Source: Butyrivibrio sp. MC2021 | Lineage (GTDB): Bacteria > Bacillota > Clostridia > Lachnospirales > Lachnospiraceae | Length of the DNA: 64,000 nt | NCBI RefSeq assembly: GCF_000621605.1 | Contig: NZ_JHXX01000001.1 | Coordinates: forward strand, 1,178,001-1,242,000 | Direction of reading: 5' to 3' | Shown here: in pieces, positions 7,525 to 17,487 of the stretch | Position numbering within the stretch: the stretch's first letter is position 1 | How the letters are laid out: each line of letters opens with the position of its first letter | Position numbers and translations under genes: made by a program | The notes under the pieces: model-generated | Databases searched by the model: none | What the model saw: only the letters and a program-made list of their open reading frames with translations | Told to the model about the DNA's origin: nothing

Positions 7525-9330
7525 CTAAAAATGTTTCCCTACAATATCATACGCAAATGATACTACCTCATTTCGCCTGTCGGTATCAATATATTTAAAG
7601 ACATTCCAGATAGTTTTTTTATGACCGCCGGTGGTCTGAAGTCCCAGGGCCAGTCCCAGGGCCGCGATCTCATCGCCGGCATCTGTCTGTCTTGAAAGCA
7701 TAAGAGCATCTATGTGGCCGTTGTTGACCATCTTGGTGTAGGCATAGGCAAAGGCCGCAGCCTGCAGCGCCTCTCCCGAGGTTGAGGAATAACCGATCTC
7801 ACTGAGGATGATGGATCTCATATTGCCCTCAGCGGTTCTCATGGCATCTGTCTGCATGTAGTTGGTGAGAACCTCGATATTGTCCATGGTGATAACGGGA
7901 CTGGAATAATCGTGGGTCACGTACTTGGATGCGTTCCAGAAAGCCGTATTTCCGTTGGGGAAGGAATAGGGGTGAGCCGCAAGGCCCCAGTTGATATCTC
8001 CGTATTCCTTAATGGATGAGGCAAAAATGTCTAAGACATCCTTGGCATCATAATCTCCGGTCTTGGATGTATTGTAGGTCCAGCGCTGGTCGATGGGAAT
8101 ATAGACCTTGGCTGCTGAATTCTGACTCTTGATGGCGTTGTAGAATACTCTGAAACCTCTGGTAAAAGCGGCTGTGTAGGTATTTACGTCAACGAAGGGC
8201 ATGTAGTTATACTCTTTTCTAGCGTTAACCTCGTTGGCGATGATCCACATGCTGACGTTGCCATGGCCGGAGCCGGAATAGCGGTTTGCCAAAAAGCTTC
8301 CGATGGCTGCCAGGGCCTTGACGCCGCTCTCTGTGTTGGCGTTGAACATACGGTAAGGAGCTGTGGAGCCGCCTCTTGCGTCGGGATGTGATATCTCCGG
8401 GAAAGCTGACACGGAAGCATCATTAAGAATGATGGCCGCAACGTCGATTCCCATATTGTTGAGTCTGATAAACAGATTGTCGTAATTGTTGATGATTCCT
8501 GCGTTGAAATGGTAGGTAACGCCGCCGTAGCTGTAGGCAATCCCCCCTGAAGTTGTGAGGATATGGGACAGAGGCATGTTGTAGGTGGCATACTCAACAC
8601 CAAGATCAGCCAGCTCTCCGATTCTGAGAGGGTCAGGCAATATTCCCTTGATGGACTTGTGGGACATACCGCCGTAGCTGTAGCCGGCGCAGGCACCGGG
8701 ATTGGTGATGTATCTGGGGTGGCTGATGGCGGTGTATTTGCCGTCCAGCTTAACTCCCACGCTGAATTTGGAAAAGAGCCTTGAATCTGCTCCGCCCTTG
8801 TTCAGATTGATGGTAAAAGAGGTATCGTCTCCCTTGTAGATCTTGGCGATGGGCTCAGCCTCCTCAGAGAGGTTGTCCTCATAGGTGGGCTGCTGGAAAA
8901 GATAGTAGTACTTGTCATCGCTCTTGGGGATACCATCGCTGGTGACATCAATCTTAACCTTGGAGGAATCAACGATAAGACAGTCATTTATCCTGGCAAA
9001 GGTTGATCTGTTCTCCGCTGTCATCTCCACTGTGGCGGGTCTTTCGGAAAGGGCCTGTGAAACGGCCTTACCACCGCTGACAATGTGGTTGATGACGTTC
9101 TCGTTTATGTACTCTGAAACAGTCTCGGGAACGTAGGGCTCCACAGAGGCCTCAAAGATGGAGGCATCCTCCCGGGCCAAATCTGTTCCTGCGTTCTGTC
9201 CGAATATAACCCACAGGAGCATACCCAGAACAAACAAAGATGCTGCTCCTGCGGTAATGCCTGTGATTATCATGGTTCTTCTATTTTTACGGGCTCTGGC
9301 CCCACTGTAAACACGTTTCTTTTTCTTCAT
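7525..9330 (-). CDS. Membrane-anchored DUF5722 protein (TIM-barrel glycosidase-like)
   Basis: A 601-residue protein with a short basic cytoplasmic N-terminus (MKKKKRVYSGARARKNRR), one transmembrane helix (~residues 19-45) and a large outside part. The outer part matches my recollection of the DUF5722 family: an N-terminal beta region, then a (beta/alpha) barrel with segments such as NMPLSHILT, WIIANEVNARKEYNYM and ILSEIGYSS. The NE and SE glutamates after strands resemble the acid/base and nucleophile pair of clan GH-A glycosidases; this is inference. The likely role is hydrolysis of a cell-surface or dietary polysaccharide. The ATG has AAGGAA about 12 bases upstream and AGGGG only two bases away, so the start is slightly uncertain. 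Confidence 0.8.
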   Translation of the reverse strand: MKKKKRVYSGARARKNRRTMIITGITAGAASLFVLGMLLWVIFGQNAGTDLAREDASIFEASVEPYVPETVSEYINENVINHIVSGGKAVSQALSERPATVEMTAENRSTFARINDCLIVDSSKVKIDVTSDGIPKSDDKYYYLFQQPTYEDNLSEEAEPIAKIYKGDDTSFTINLNKGGADSRLFSKFSVGVKLDGKYTAISHPRYITNPGACAGYSYGGMSHKSIKGILPDPLRIGELADLGVEYATYNMPLSHILTTSGGIAYSYGGVTYHFNAGIINNYDNLFIRLNNMGIDVAAIILNDASVSAFPEISHPDARGGSTAPYRMFNANTESGVKALAAIGSFLANRYSGSGHGNVSMWIIANEVNARKEYNYMPFVDVNTYTAAFTRGFRVFYNAIKSQNSAAKVYIPIDQRWTYNTSKTGDYDAKDVLDIFASSIKEYGDINWGLAAHPYSFPNGNTAFWNASKYVTHDYSSPVITMDNIEVLTNYMQTDAMRTAEGNMRSIILSEIGYSSTSGEALQAAAFAYAYTKMVNNGHIDALMLSRQTDAGDEIAALGLALGLQTTGGHKKTIWNVFKYIDTDRRNEVVSFAYDIVGKHF

Positions 9331-9367
9331 TTCCCCTGAATGTTCCTTGCTATATTGTCAGAGCCCC

Positions 9368-10708
9368 TCACTTACCCTCTTCATCCCTGTGACGGCTCTT
9401 TAATTTCTTCATATGATCCCTGATCTTTTGCTCATATCCGTTGCCTGTGGGGCTGTAAAATTCCTTGCCGTTGAGCTCATAGGGCAGATACTGCTGTTCC
9501 ACATAGTGATCGGGATAGTCATGGGCATATTTGTAGCCTATGCCGTGGCCAAGCTTGGCCGCTGACTTGTAATGCGCATCCTGAAGATGAGTCGGTATCG
9601 GAAGATTCCCGGTCTCCCGAACTGTCGCCATGGCATCGTCTATGGCGATTATTGCTGCGTTACTCTTAGGTGCAGAAGCTATATAACTGGCTGCCTGGGC
9701 AAGAGTTATCCTTGCTTCCGGCATTCCCAGGCGCTCCACCGCAAGAGATGCGGCCACAGCCACCTGAAGGGCCTGCGGATCGGCGTTTCCCACATCCTCT
9801 GATGCACAGACCATCATTCTTCTTACTATAAACTTGGGATCCTCTCCGGCGTTGAGCATACGGGCAAGATAATAAACCGCTGCATCCGGGTCGGAGCCTC
9901 TCATACTCTTGATAAAAGCGGAAATTGTATCATAGTGGTTGTCCCCGTCCTTGTCATAGCGGGCAACCTTCTTCTGGATACATTCCTCCGCAACCTCTTT
10001 TGTAATATGGATAAGACCGTCCTCGCTGCGCTCAGTGGTCATGATACCCAGTTCTATGGCATTGAGAGCGTGACGGGCATCGCCGTCAGCCAGGTCCGCA
10101 AGAAAATCTGCCGCGTCAGGCTCAAGAACTGCATTGTAAGCCCCCATGCCTCTTTCTCTGTCAGTGACAGCCCTGTTAAGAAGCTCCTTGATATCATCAG
10201 AAGTCAGGGGCCTCAGCTCAAATATCACAGACCTGGAAATAAGAGCTCCGTTAACCTCAAAGTAAGGGTTCTCGGTGGTGGCACCGATAAGGATCACGGT
10301 TCCGTCCTCCACAAAAGGAAGGAGGTAGTCCTGCTGCCCCTTATTGAATCTGTGGATCTCGTCTATAAAAAGGATGGTGCGCTTGCCGTACATTCCAAGG
10401 TCATCCTTGGCTTTTTTGACGACTTCTTCCATGTCCTTTTTGCCTGCTATTGTGGCATTTATCTGTGTAAACTGGGCCTTGGTGGAATTTGCGATGACTT
10501 TTGCAAGAGTGGTCTTACCTGTTCCGGGTGGGCCATAGAAAATAATTGAGCTCAGCTTGTCGGCTGATATTGCACGATAAAGAAGCTTGTCCCTGGCGAT
10601 GATATGCTGCTGTCCGACGACCTCATCAAGGGTCCTGGGACGCATCCTGGCGGCAAGCGGTGATTCCTTTTCTTTATTGTTTTCTCTCATATATTGAAAT
10701 AAGTCCAT
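9368..10708 (-). CDS. rarA: Replication-associated recombination protein RarA (MgsA)
   Basis: A 446-residue AAA+ ATPase related to clamp-loader subunits and RuvB; it acts at stalled replication forks. The sequence shows Walker A GPPGTGKTT (~residue 60), Walker B LFIDEIHRFNKGQQD (~115), sensor GATTENPYFEVN and the arginine region ALISRS. The C-terminal half carries the family tetramerisation region (KSMRGSDPDAAVYYLARML). The length is typical. It starts at ATG 10708 without an obvious ribosome site, and lies 15 bp after the TIGR01212 gene on the same strand. Confidence 0.95.
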   Translation of the reverse strand: MDLFQYMRENNKEKESPLAARMRPRTLDEVVGQQHIIARDKLLYRAISADKLSSIIFYGPPGTGKTTLAKVIANSTKAQFTQINATIAGKKDMEEVVKKAKDDLGMYGKRTILFIDEIHRFNKGQQDYLLPFVEDGTVILIGATTENPYFEVNGALISRSVIFELRPLTSDDIKELLNRAVTDRERGMGAYNAVLEPDAADFLADLADGDARHALNAIELGIMTTERSEDGLIHITKEVAEECIQKKVARYDKDGDNHYDTISAFIKSMRGSDPDAAVYYLARMLNAGEDPKFIVRRMMVCASEDVGNADPQALQVAVAASLAVERLGMPEARITLAQAASYIASAPKSNAAIIAIDDAMATVRETGNLPIPTHLQDAHYKSAAKLGHGIGYKYAHDYPDHYVEQQYLPYELNGKEFYSPTGNGYEQKIRDHMKKLKSRHRDEEGK

Positions 10709-10723
10709 AGTATTCTAATCATA

Positions 10724-11674
10724 CTATTTTTGCTCTAAAAATGCTAGTGCGCATTTCGCTGTCAGCATGTTCAAAACCCGCTTTTTGTCAGTAACCCAGA
10801 GGGGTTCGATAAGGAGGGCTCTGGGGCCGTCACCGGTCATGCGATGGACCACAGTTTCTTTTGGAAGAAGGGCCAGGCACTCTGCGATGAGGTCTGTGTA
10901 CTCCTCCATGGACATGATATGAAATGGAAATTCCGCATCCTCAGGATTTTTGAGATAATCCTCATATTCCCGGGCCATAACGGTGCCCTTGAGGATATTC
11001 AGGTTCTGGAGCTTGATGCCGTCAAGGGCCGGGGACAGCTCTGCCAAAAAGCGCACGGTCTCCAGCATATCCTCCTTTGTTTCCCCGGGAAGCCCCAGGA
11101 TCACATGGACGATCACCGTTATGCCGGCTTCCTTGAGCCTTCTGTAGGTATCCTGAAAAACAGAGAGCTCATACCCTCTGTTTATGTGCTTTGCAGTCCT
11201 CTCGTGGATGGTCTGAAGTCCCAGCTCCACCCAGACAGGCTTTATGGCATTCAGCTTTTTTAACATATCAAGGATATCTTCGGAAATGCAGTCAGGTCTT
11301 GTTCCGATGGAGAGGATCTCGATATCATCCCGCTCTATAACCTCCTTGTACAGGGCATAGAGCCTGTCAGGGTCCCCATAGGTATTGGTGTAGGACTGAA
11401 AATAGGCGATAAAGCGCCTTGCATCGGTTTTTTCCGCAATCCTCGCCTTGGCCTTTTCCAGCTGCCCGGCTATTTCCTCAGGCTCTTTTATCATCTGAGC
11501 AAATTCCCCGCTGCCGCCCTCAGAGCAGAAGGTGCAGCCACCGTAGGAGGGCTTTCCGTCAGCCATAATAAGGCTCCCGTCCCGGTTCGGACAGGAGCAG
11601 CCTGATGAAAGGGAAAGACGATATATCTTTTCCCCATATGTATTTTTCAGATAGGTCGACAACTTAATCGGCAT
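10724..11674 (-). CDS. TIGR01212 family radical SAM protein (YhcC-like)
   Basis: A 316-residue radical SAM protein. The cluster-binding cysteines are in the family's unusual spacing: CSCPNRDG (~23-30), then GGCTFCSEGG. Further family landmarks are FQSYTNTYGD, SIGTRPDC, WVELGLQT and HVILGLPGE. The substrate is unknown. The ATG at 11674 is chosen because it lies two bases after the MATE stop codon with AAAGGCGG nearby; the longer in-frame reading would run into the MATE gene. This spacing suggests translational coupling to the transporter. Confidence 0.92.
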   Translation of the reverse strand: MPIKLSTYLKNTYGEKIYRLSLSSGCSCPNRDGSLIMADGKPSYGGCTFCSEGGSGEFAQMIKEPEEIAGQLEKAKARIAEKTDARRFIAYFQSYTNTYGDPDRLYALYKEVIERDDIEILSIGTRPDCISEDILDMLKKLNAIKPVWVELGLQTIHERTAKHINRGYELSVFQDTYRRLKEAGITVIVHVILGLPGETKEDMLETVRFLAELSPALDGIKLQNLNILKGTVMAREYEDYLKNPEDAEFPFHIMSMEEYTDLIAECLALLPKETVVHRMTGDGPRALLIEPLWVTDKKRVLNMLTAKCALAFLEQK

Positions 11675-11676
11675 GG

Positions 11677-13116
11677 TTACGCCGCCTTTACTATATTTCT
11701 CACCCAGACTCCGCTTCTTACCAGGCAGAAGCCCACGGTGCACTTTATAAGCTCAAGAAGGTTCACGATCCAATATACATTGGCCACATTTATATCGGTG
11801 TATCTGCTAAGAAGGAAAGCTGCCGGCACTGATACTACCCAGGAAAAGCAGCTGTCAAACAGGAAGGTGATAAGGGTCTTTCCACCGGACCTGATTGTAA
11901 AATATGATACGTGAGCATAGGCAAAGATTGGCATGCACATGGACACGATCCTGATATATCTTGTGGCCAGCTCTTTTATCTCAGGCTCAACGTTGTAAAA
12001 CTGCGGAATTATGGGAGCTACAATTGAAAGAAGAGATCCCATGACTATGGTGCTCATAATGCTGAGGGTTGCCATTCTCCAGGCTGTGCGCCTTGCAGAG
12101 ACCAGACGGTCTGCTCCCAGTTCCTGTCCCACCACAATACCGGCGGAATTACCTACAGACAGAAATACTTCGTTAAAGATCTGGGATATGGTACCGCTGA
12201 TATTCATGGCTGCGATAACAGCTATACCTCTTACGGAGTAGGCCTGAAGCAGTGTTGCCTGGGCAAGGCTCCACAAAAACTCGTTGGCAAGAAGGGGCAG
12301 GGACTTGGACAGGATGGGCCAGATAAGATCCACCGGGATCCTGAAGTTCCTGTACAGCCCCTTAAAGAACTTGTACCTGCTGTTGCTTCTATGGGCTCCG
12401 TAAAGCACGATGAAAAGCTCCACAAATCTTGAGATCACAGTGGCTATGGCTGCTCCGAGAACTCCCATCTTAGGAAAGCCAAAAAGTCCGAAGATAAGCA
12501 GGGCGTTAAACACAAAGTTCACTACCATTGCTGTCATGCCCGCGATCATGGGAAGGGAGGTTTTACCGGACTCCCTCATGGCACTGGCATAGCACTGGGT
12601 AATGCTGAAGGGAATAAGTCCCACCAGCATGATATGCATGTATTTTATACCGTAGGTCAGGGTGGTGAGCCTGTCAGCCTCCGGAGTGTCTTTTGCAATG
12701 TACAGAGAAACCAGATTCCCGGCGTTAAAATACAAAATACAAAGAGCTATGGCCATGATGGTCATGGCTATAACCAGCTTAAACCTGATGGAAGACCTGA
12801 CGCCCTCCATATCTCCTTTTCCGAAAAACTGCGTACTGAATATACCTGCGCCTCCAAAGGAGCCCCAGATGCACAGATAAAAGATGAAAAGGATCTGATT
12901 GACGATGGCCACCGAGGACATGGAGAGGGTTCCCACCTGTCCCACCATGATATTGTCCAGAAGTCCCACCACATTGCTGAGGGTGTTCTGGATGATCATT
13001 GGAAGCACTATCATCGCAACCTTTTTATAAAATTCCACATCTCCAAAGAGACATTCCTTCAATGGAAGTTTAACCTTAATTGCCTCTTCTCTGTTTCCTG
13101 TTTCTATTATAGACAT
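11677..13116 (-). CDS. MATE family efflux transporter
   Basis: A 479-residue protein with about 12 membrane helices and the MATE two-fold repeat (six helices each half). Typical landmarks are MIVLPMIIQNTLSNVVGLLDNIMVGQVG near the N-terminus (split over residues ~35-62), QFFGKGD and, in the second half, VGQELGA. Family members export cationic drugs or metabolites with Na+ or H+. The N-terminus carries ~30 extra cytoplasmic residues. It is the first gene of a probable operon with the TIGR01212 and rarA genes. Confidence 0.93.
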   Translation of the reverse strand: MSIIETGNREEAIKVKLPLKECLFGDVEFYKKVAMIVLPMIIQNTLSNVVGLLDNIMVGQVGTLSMSSVAIVNQILFIFYLCIWGSFGGAGIFSTQFFGKGDMEGVRSSIRFKLVIAMTIMAIALCILYFNAGNLVSLYIAKDTPEADRLTTLTYGIKYMHIMLVGLIPFSITQCYASAMRESGKTSLPMIAGMTAMVVNFVFNALLIFGLFGFPKMGVLGAAIATVISRFVELFIVLYGAHRSNSRYKFFKGLYRNFRIPVDLIWPILSKSLPLLANEFLWSLAQATLLQAYSVRGIAVIAAMNISGTISQIFNEVFLSVGNSAGIVVGQELGADRLVSARRTAWRMATLSIMSTIVMGSLLSIVAPIIPQFYNVEPEIKELATRYIRIVSMCMPIFAYAHVSYFTIRSGGKTLITFLFDSCFSWVVSVPAAFLLSRYTDINVANVYWIVNLLELIKCTVGFCLVRSGVWVRNIVKAA

Positions 13117-13145
13117 AAGATATTTCCTGCACTTGCGTTAGTTTT

Positions 13146-13158
13146 GGGGTCAGACCCC
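13146..13158. repeat. GGGGTCAGACCCC palindrome, copy 1
   Basis: The 13-base palindrome GGGGTCAGACCCC with T/A flanks lies between the chemoreceptor terminator and the MATE start. A second copy lies at 33176-33188 and a half-conserved relative at 43839-43851, so it is a dispersed REP-like motif. Confidence 0.6.
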
Positions 13159-13186
13159 ACATTTGATTATAGCTTACTTTCAGGGC

Positions 13187-13213
13187 AAAAAGAAAGCCCG
13201 CGTCACCGCAGGC
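13187..13213 (-). terminator. Intrinsic terminator of the chemoreceptor gene
   Basis: On the minus strand the stem GCCTGCG/CGCGGGC with tetraloop GTGA is followed by TTTCTTTTT. It lies 16 bases after the chemoreceptor stop codon. Confidence 0.8.
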
Positions 13214-13228
13214 CTTCTTGAATAATGC

Positions 13229-14701
13229 TTACTTTTTGGATGTACTTCTGCTGATCTCCAGGATCTCTCGAAGTATACCTTCCGTTGTCTTCATGTCGCT
13301 TTCGCAGTCGCGGCTTATCTCAATGCTGGACGTCGCGGAAGCTGCAACCTCCTGAGAAGTTGCAGACAGATTGCTGATGGCATCCATAACCTTGGTGTTG
13401 GCATTTACACAGTCGTCAACACTGTCGGAAATCGTGCCGGCTCTGTCTGTGAGCTCTGTTACCTTGGCGAGGATGTCCTCGAATTTAGCTCCCGTCTCAA
13501 CGATCATCTCGCCCTGCTGATTGGCGGATTCAACGGATTTCTGCATATTTGCAGAGGCTGTATCAACTTTTTCAATAAGATCGTCAATTGTGGATGCGAT
13601 CTGCTCTGCAGATTCCTTGGTGGTCTCTGAAAGAGCTCTGATCTCATCGGCAACAACAGCGAAGCCTTTGCCCGCTTCTCCGGCTCTGGCGGCCTCGATG
13701 GAGGCGTTAAGAGCAAGAAGGTTGGTCTGGCCCGAAATACTGAGGATGGTCTTAACAATATCTTTTACAGTGCCTGCGGACTGCTGGAGGTTGCCGGTCA
13801 TCTCGGCGGTCTCTGCGTTGATGGCTGAGGACTCCTCGGACTTGGTCCTCAGGTCTTTTACAAGTCTGTTACCGTCATTGATGTTCTCTGTAACCTCATC
13901 TGCATTCTTGCGCATAGCCCCTGCCTGGTCCGCGATATTATCAAGAGCCTCGGTGATATTGGAGTTCATCTCGGTCTGAGTCTGGATGGACTCTGCGGTA
14001 AGGGTGATGGACTGGGATATCTGCTCAGAGGCCTCGGCACTGGAGGTAACCTTCTCCGCCAGGGCTTCCATGGCTTCATTGGCATCCTCGAGCTTGGCTG
14101 CGATCTGATTGCCCACAGAGAGCATCATCTCCGCATCCTTTTGCTGCTGAACCGCTGCGGCCTGGATCTCTTCGACGGATTCCTTGTTGTGTCTGCCGTT
14201 AAGGCGCACATAGAAGATTGCCATCAGAGATAACAAAATAGCATATACCAGGTCGGTAAATACCATGTTCTGTCTGTCCGCGGGATCCGGATAATAGGCA
14301 AAAAACAGCGGAATATAAATGGCATTTATACCGATTACAATTCCCGAAACCACTACTGTAAGCGTAAGATCGGCATACAAAAGTGACAGTATAAGCAGTG
14401 CCGGTCCGAAGGCCCAAAGATAGGGAACGTGGATATTTCCCAGCATAACCACCAGATAACCGAAGCACATACAAATCATCAGAAAATATTTGCCCTTGGC
14501 ACTTTTGCTGTACAACGCATAGCTTGCAATGGTGCCGACTATGGCCAGTACCTGAAGCACCGTCATGGAAATTGTGGTCATAAAGCCCACACGGCCTGCG
14601 CCGTACACATATGTGGATACAAGCTCAAAAACCTGAATGATCAGCGCAAATTTAAAGGCCAGATTATTTCTTTCATAGACATGTCTATCCGCCAGATTCA
14701 T
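13229..14701 (-). CDS. Methyl-accepting chemotaxis protein
   Basis: A 490-residue chemoreceptor. The first ~190 residues form about six membrane helices with little outside sequence, so it probably senses through the membrane or energy state. The rest is a cytoplasmic coiled coil with methylation helices around the signalling tip [21 protein letters not shown] (split at ~residues 325-345), which is the CheA/CheW contact. No HAMP domain is evident between them. The ATG at 14701 has AAAGGAGAACACTGAT upstream. It is a single-gene unit with its own terminator. Confidence 0.93.
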   Translation of the reverse strand: MNLADRHVYERNNLAFKFALIIQVFELVSTYVYGAGRVGFMTTISMTVLQVLAIVGTIASYALYSKSAKGKYFLMICMCFGYLVVMLGNIHVPYLWAFGPALLILSLLYADLTLTVVVSGIVIGINAIYIPLFFAYYPDPADRQNMVFTDLVYAILLSLMAIFYVRLNGRHNKESVEEIQAAAVQQQKDAEMMLSVGNQIAAKLEDANEAMEALAEKVTSSAEASEQISQSITLTAESIQTQTEMNSNITEALDNIADQAGAMRKNADEVTENINDGNRLVKDLRTKSEESSAINAETAEMTGNLQQSAGTVKDIVKTILSISGQTNLLALNASIEAARAGEAGKGFAVVADEIRALSETTKESAEQIASTIDDLIEKVDTASANMQKSVESANQQGEMIVETGAKFEDILAKVTELTDRAGTISDSVDDCVNANTKVMDAISNLSATSQEVAASATSSIEISRDCESDMKTTEGILREILEISRSTSKK

Positions 14702-14885
14702 ATCAGTGTTCTCCTTTACTTTAGTTTAATTATTAACTGTTTTTTGGCCACTTTTCAATTAAAAATTCGTAAATTTTGTATCAATTTACGGTTATATAAT
14801 ATTCTGAATATATGCAGATATCCGCTGTCTTGCTACAATATAATCAGAGCCGATGATATGATTTTTCAAAAAAGAGGAAATCTAA

Positions 14886-15689
14886 ATGATAAATACTGTC
14901 AGAATAGGCGATATGGACTCTCTTTTCCGTATGATCTCAGAGCAGGAATACAGAGAGGACCTTGGAAGAAACAGAAATCTTTTCGTATACAGAGGGCAGC
15001 CCGATGCGGACTTTTCCCTGGTGACAAGCCTTATGCGCAACTGCAAGGACAAAAGGAAGGCCCTGGAGCCCTGCATTCTCCGGAACTTCACCAAATATGC
15101 CGCCATGGAGGAGCCCTCCATTGAAAGAAGCGTCTGGTGGCAGATGATCTTTGGCCAGCACCACGGCCTTCCCACAAGGCTTCTGGACTGGTCCTACTCT
15201 CCGCTGATTGGCCTTCACTTTTCCACTGCAGAGACCAACATGGACATGATGGATAAGCACGACAGCGTTGTCTGGAGAATCGACATCCATGAACTCCACG
15301 ACCTTCTTCCGGATAAATATCTCCGGGAGGCGAAAAAAATGAATACCACAGTTTTTTCTGTGGACATGCTGGCGGATGTGTGCGACAGTCTTGAGCAGTA
15401 TGATGAGGATATGGGTGATAAGGCCATGCTGATCTTAGAGCCCCCGTCTGTGGACCGAAGGATCGTCAATCAGTATTCCTTCTTCTCCGTAATTCCCAGC
15501 GACATGAATGACATTGAGGGCTTTTTGAACGCCAATACCCATAAGACCTACAAGTATGTCATCGCCAAGGAGCTTCGCTGGGCAGTGAGGGACATGCTGG
15601 ATCATCAGAACATATCTGAAAGAATTGTATATCCGGGCCTTGACGGCTTGTCCAGATGGCTTGGAAGACACTATTTTGTCAAACAATAA
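14886..15689 (+). CDS. FRG domain protein
   Basis: A 267-residue protein with the FRG domain, named for its F/Y-R-G motif: here LFVYRGQPDADF (~residues 35-46) followed by QHHGLPTRLLDWSYSPLIGL (two parts, ~95-115). FRG proteins are cytoplasmic and often occur in defence or mobile contexts, but their activity is unsettled. The ATG at 14886 has GAGGAAATCTAA upstream. The HD-domain gene follows after 27 bp, suggesting a two-gene operon. Confidence 0.88.
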   Translation: MINTVRIGDMDSLFRMISEQEYREDLGRNRNLFVYRGQPDADFSLVTSLMRNCKDKRKALEPCILRNFTKYAAMEEPSIERSVWWQMIFGQHHGLPTRLLDWSYSPLIGLHFSTAETNMDMMDKHDSVVWRIDIHELHDLLPDKYLREAKKMNTTVFSVDMLADVCDSLEQYDEDMGDKAMLILEPPSVDRRIVNQYSFFSVIPSDMNDIEGFLNANTHKTYKYVIAKELRWAVRDMLDHQNISERIVYPGLDGLSRWLGRHYFVKQ

Positions 15690-15716
15690 AAGACCCAAAG
15701 GAGTTTCATTACACAA

Positions 15717-16532
15717 ATGGCATTAGACAGAAAAAGAGTGCTGGAGCAGTTCGCCACCTACACAAGAAATTACGATCCAAAGGATCCCAAGATTGCTCTT
15801 AAGATAGCACACACCTACAGGGTTGCGGACCACTGTGAAAAGATTGCCCAGTCCCTGGGTTTATCCCCGGAGGAAGTGGATTTTGCCTGGCTTTCCGGGA
15901 TGCTCCACGATATCGGCAGGTTCGAGCAGGTAAAAAGATACAACACCTTCATAGATTCCCAGTCCGTGGACCACGCGGAGTTCGGGGCAGATCTCCTTTT
16001 TAAGGAGGAGCGGCTCATAGAGGCTTTTTCCGATGACAGAACCGCAGATGCGATGCTGGAAAACGTCATCAGACAGCACAACAAGTACCGCATCAGAGAA
16101 GACATCACGGGAAAAGAGCTGGTTTTTTGCAATATCCTTCGAGATGCGGACAAGGTGGACATTCTGAAGGTCAACGTGGACACCCCCATGGAGGAGATCT
16201 ACAACGTCTCCAAAGAGGAACTGGAAAATTCCGGGGTTACCCCCGCTGTCATGGAGCAGGTCAGGCAGCACATAGCTGTTTTCAGGGATGTGATGGAGAC
16301 TCCCGCCGATCACCTGATAGGACATATCGCCCTGGCCTTTGAGCTGGTCTATCCCAAGAGCTGGGAGATAGCCAAGGCACAGGGATATCTGGAAAAAATG
16401 TACAGCTTCCCCACCAAGAATCAATCCATGAAGGAAGCTTTGGCCGAAACTCAAAGAGAGCTTGAAGCTTTTTATCGCTTGTTATCTGATATTAGAAATC
16501 GGAATACTTATCATAATATTCTTCAAAGGTAA
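15717..16532 (+). CDS. HD domain phosphohydrolase
   Basis: A 271-residue protein with a metal-dependent HD domain: the first histidine in AHTYRVADHCEKIA (~35), the HD pair in LSGMLHDIGRFEQ (~66), and a further aspartate in NILRDADKVD. Substrates of such proteins are nucleotides or phosphomonoesters; this one cannot be specified. AAAGGAG lies 13 bases before the ATG. Its 3' end overlaps the convergent gene at 16492 by 41 bp. Confidence 0.88.
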   Translation: MALDRKRVLEQFATYTRNYDPKDPKIALKIAHTYRVADHCEKIAQSLGLSPEEVDFAWLSGMLHDIGRFEQVKRYNTFIDSQSVDHAEFGADLLFKEERLIEAFSDDRTADAMLENVIRQHNKYRIREDITGKELVFCNILRDADKVDILKVNVDTPMEEIYNVSKEELENSGVTPAVMEQVRQHIAVFRDVMETPADHLIGHIALAFELVYPKSWEIAKAQGYLEKMYSFPTKNQSMKEALAETQRELEAFYRLLSDIRNRNTYHNILQR

Positions 16533-17478
16533 GTCCCGCATCTTCGGGGTTAAAGTCCACATCCTTAGCATGGGCCTTCGCTTCGTCCTTATCGGAGAAA
16601 AAGAAGTAAGCGATGTTATGGACTTCCCACTCGTACACCATGTCATCGACGGTTCTGTAGTTTACCATGTCCCTGCCGTGGATAGGATGCTCATTTATAA
16701 GAGCCTGACAGATAATGGTCATGTCCTCAATGCTGTTGATATCATAGGAATCCCTTATCTTCCAGTGGTCCGGAGTGTAGATGGCGGTATACTGCCTGTC
16801 ATCATAGGTGAAAGTATAGTTTTTTCCATCTGCACTTGAAAGCCCTATATCCTCAATGGAGGAAAGAAGCGGTACTATCTCAGGTTCTGAGGAGCTTTCA
16901 GATGCTGCTGCCTCAGCTTCCTGTTCAGCCAGTTCCTTCTGTATGCTCTCTTCCTCAAAGCCTGTGAGCCTCATAACTTCATCAAAAAATTCCTGTTCCT
17001 CTTCTCTTCTGTAATCAGTGGAATAGGAAAATTCTTTTCCGCCATCATATTTTACTTCGAATGAGAACTCAATCCTGGTGGCTGGACTCTCAGGGGGTAT
17101 TTGCTTATGCTTATCCCTTCGGATTTGCGTATACATGCGGCTTGACTGCTCACAGGACAATTCAAAAATAGTCTCAAGAGCGGAAGGATCAATTTCTTTT
17201 TCTGAAAGTACTTTTTCCGAAAAATCCTCATAAGTAGCGCTGTATCCGGCACCTTTGGGAAAAATCCTGATAAATCTTGAAACCCGTTCTTCCCCTACAT
17301 TGGCACTATATAGCTCCATGCTCTCAATATTCTCCGGAGTAAGGAATCCGGAAGCCTCCTCGGCCTTCTTTTCCTTAATTGAAGCGATAAGAAAAATAAG
17401 TACGATGACAGCCAGCACAATGGCCAGGTTCCGAAGCCCCTTTATTAATTTCTTAGGATCATACTCTTTGTATTCCAT
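16492..17478 (-). CDS. Hypothetical membrane-anchored protein
   Basis: A 328-residue protein not recognised as a known family. After a short basic start (MEYKEYDPKKLIKGLRN) there is one membrane helix (~17-36). The outside part is acidic and contains a low-complexity stretch EEESIQKELAEQEAEAAASESS. The ATG at 17478 follows the TAA of the GH114-like gene by nine bases, so it is probably translationally coupled; an in-frame TTG at 17484 is the alternative. It is third in the operon with the FIST-GGDEF and GH114-esterase genes and may be an accessory surface factor. Confidence 0.75.
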   Translation of the reverse strand: MEYKEYDPKKLIKGLRNLAIVLAVIVLIFLIASIKEKKAEEASGFLTPENIESMELYSANVGEERVSRFIRIFPKGAGYSATYEDFSEKVLSEKEIDPSALETIFELSCEQSSRMYTQIRRDKHKQIPPESPATRIEFSFEVKYDGGKEFSYSTDYRREEEQEFFDEVMRLTGFEEESIQKELAEQEAEAAASESSSEPEIVPLLSSIEDIGLSSADGKNYTFTYDDRQYTAIYTPDHWKIRDSYDINSIEDMTIICQALINEHPIHGRDMVNYRTVDDMVYEWEVHNIAYFFFSDKDEAKAHAKDVDFNPEDAGLTFEEYYDKYSDF

Positions 17479-17487
17479 AGGCAATAA

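Noticed and set aside
9935-10549. 204-codon plus-strand open frame
   Set aside because: Antisense to rarA; no start signal and no family resemblance.
13146-13158. GGGGTCAGACCCC as a terminator for the MATE or chemoreceptor genes
   Set aside because: No T run on either strand, and the chemoreceptor gene has a better terminator at 13187-13213.
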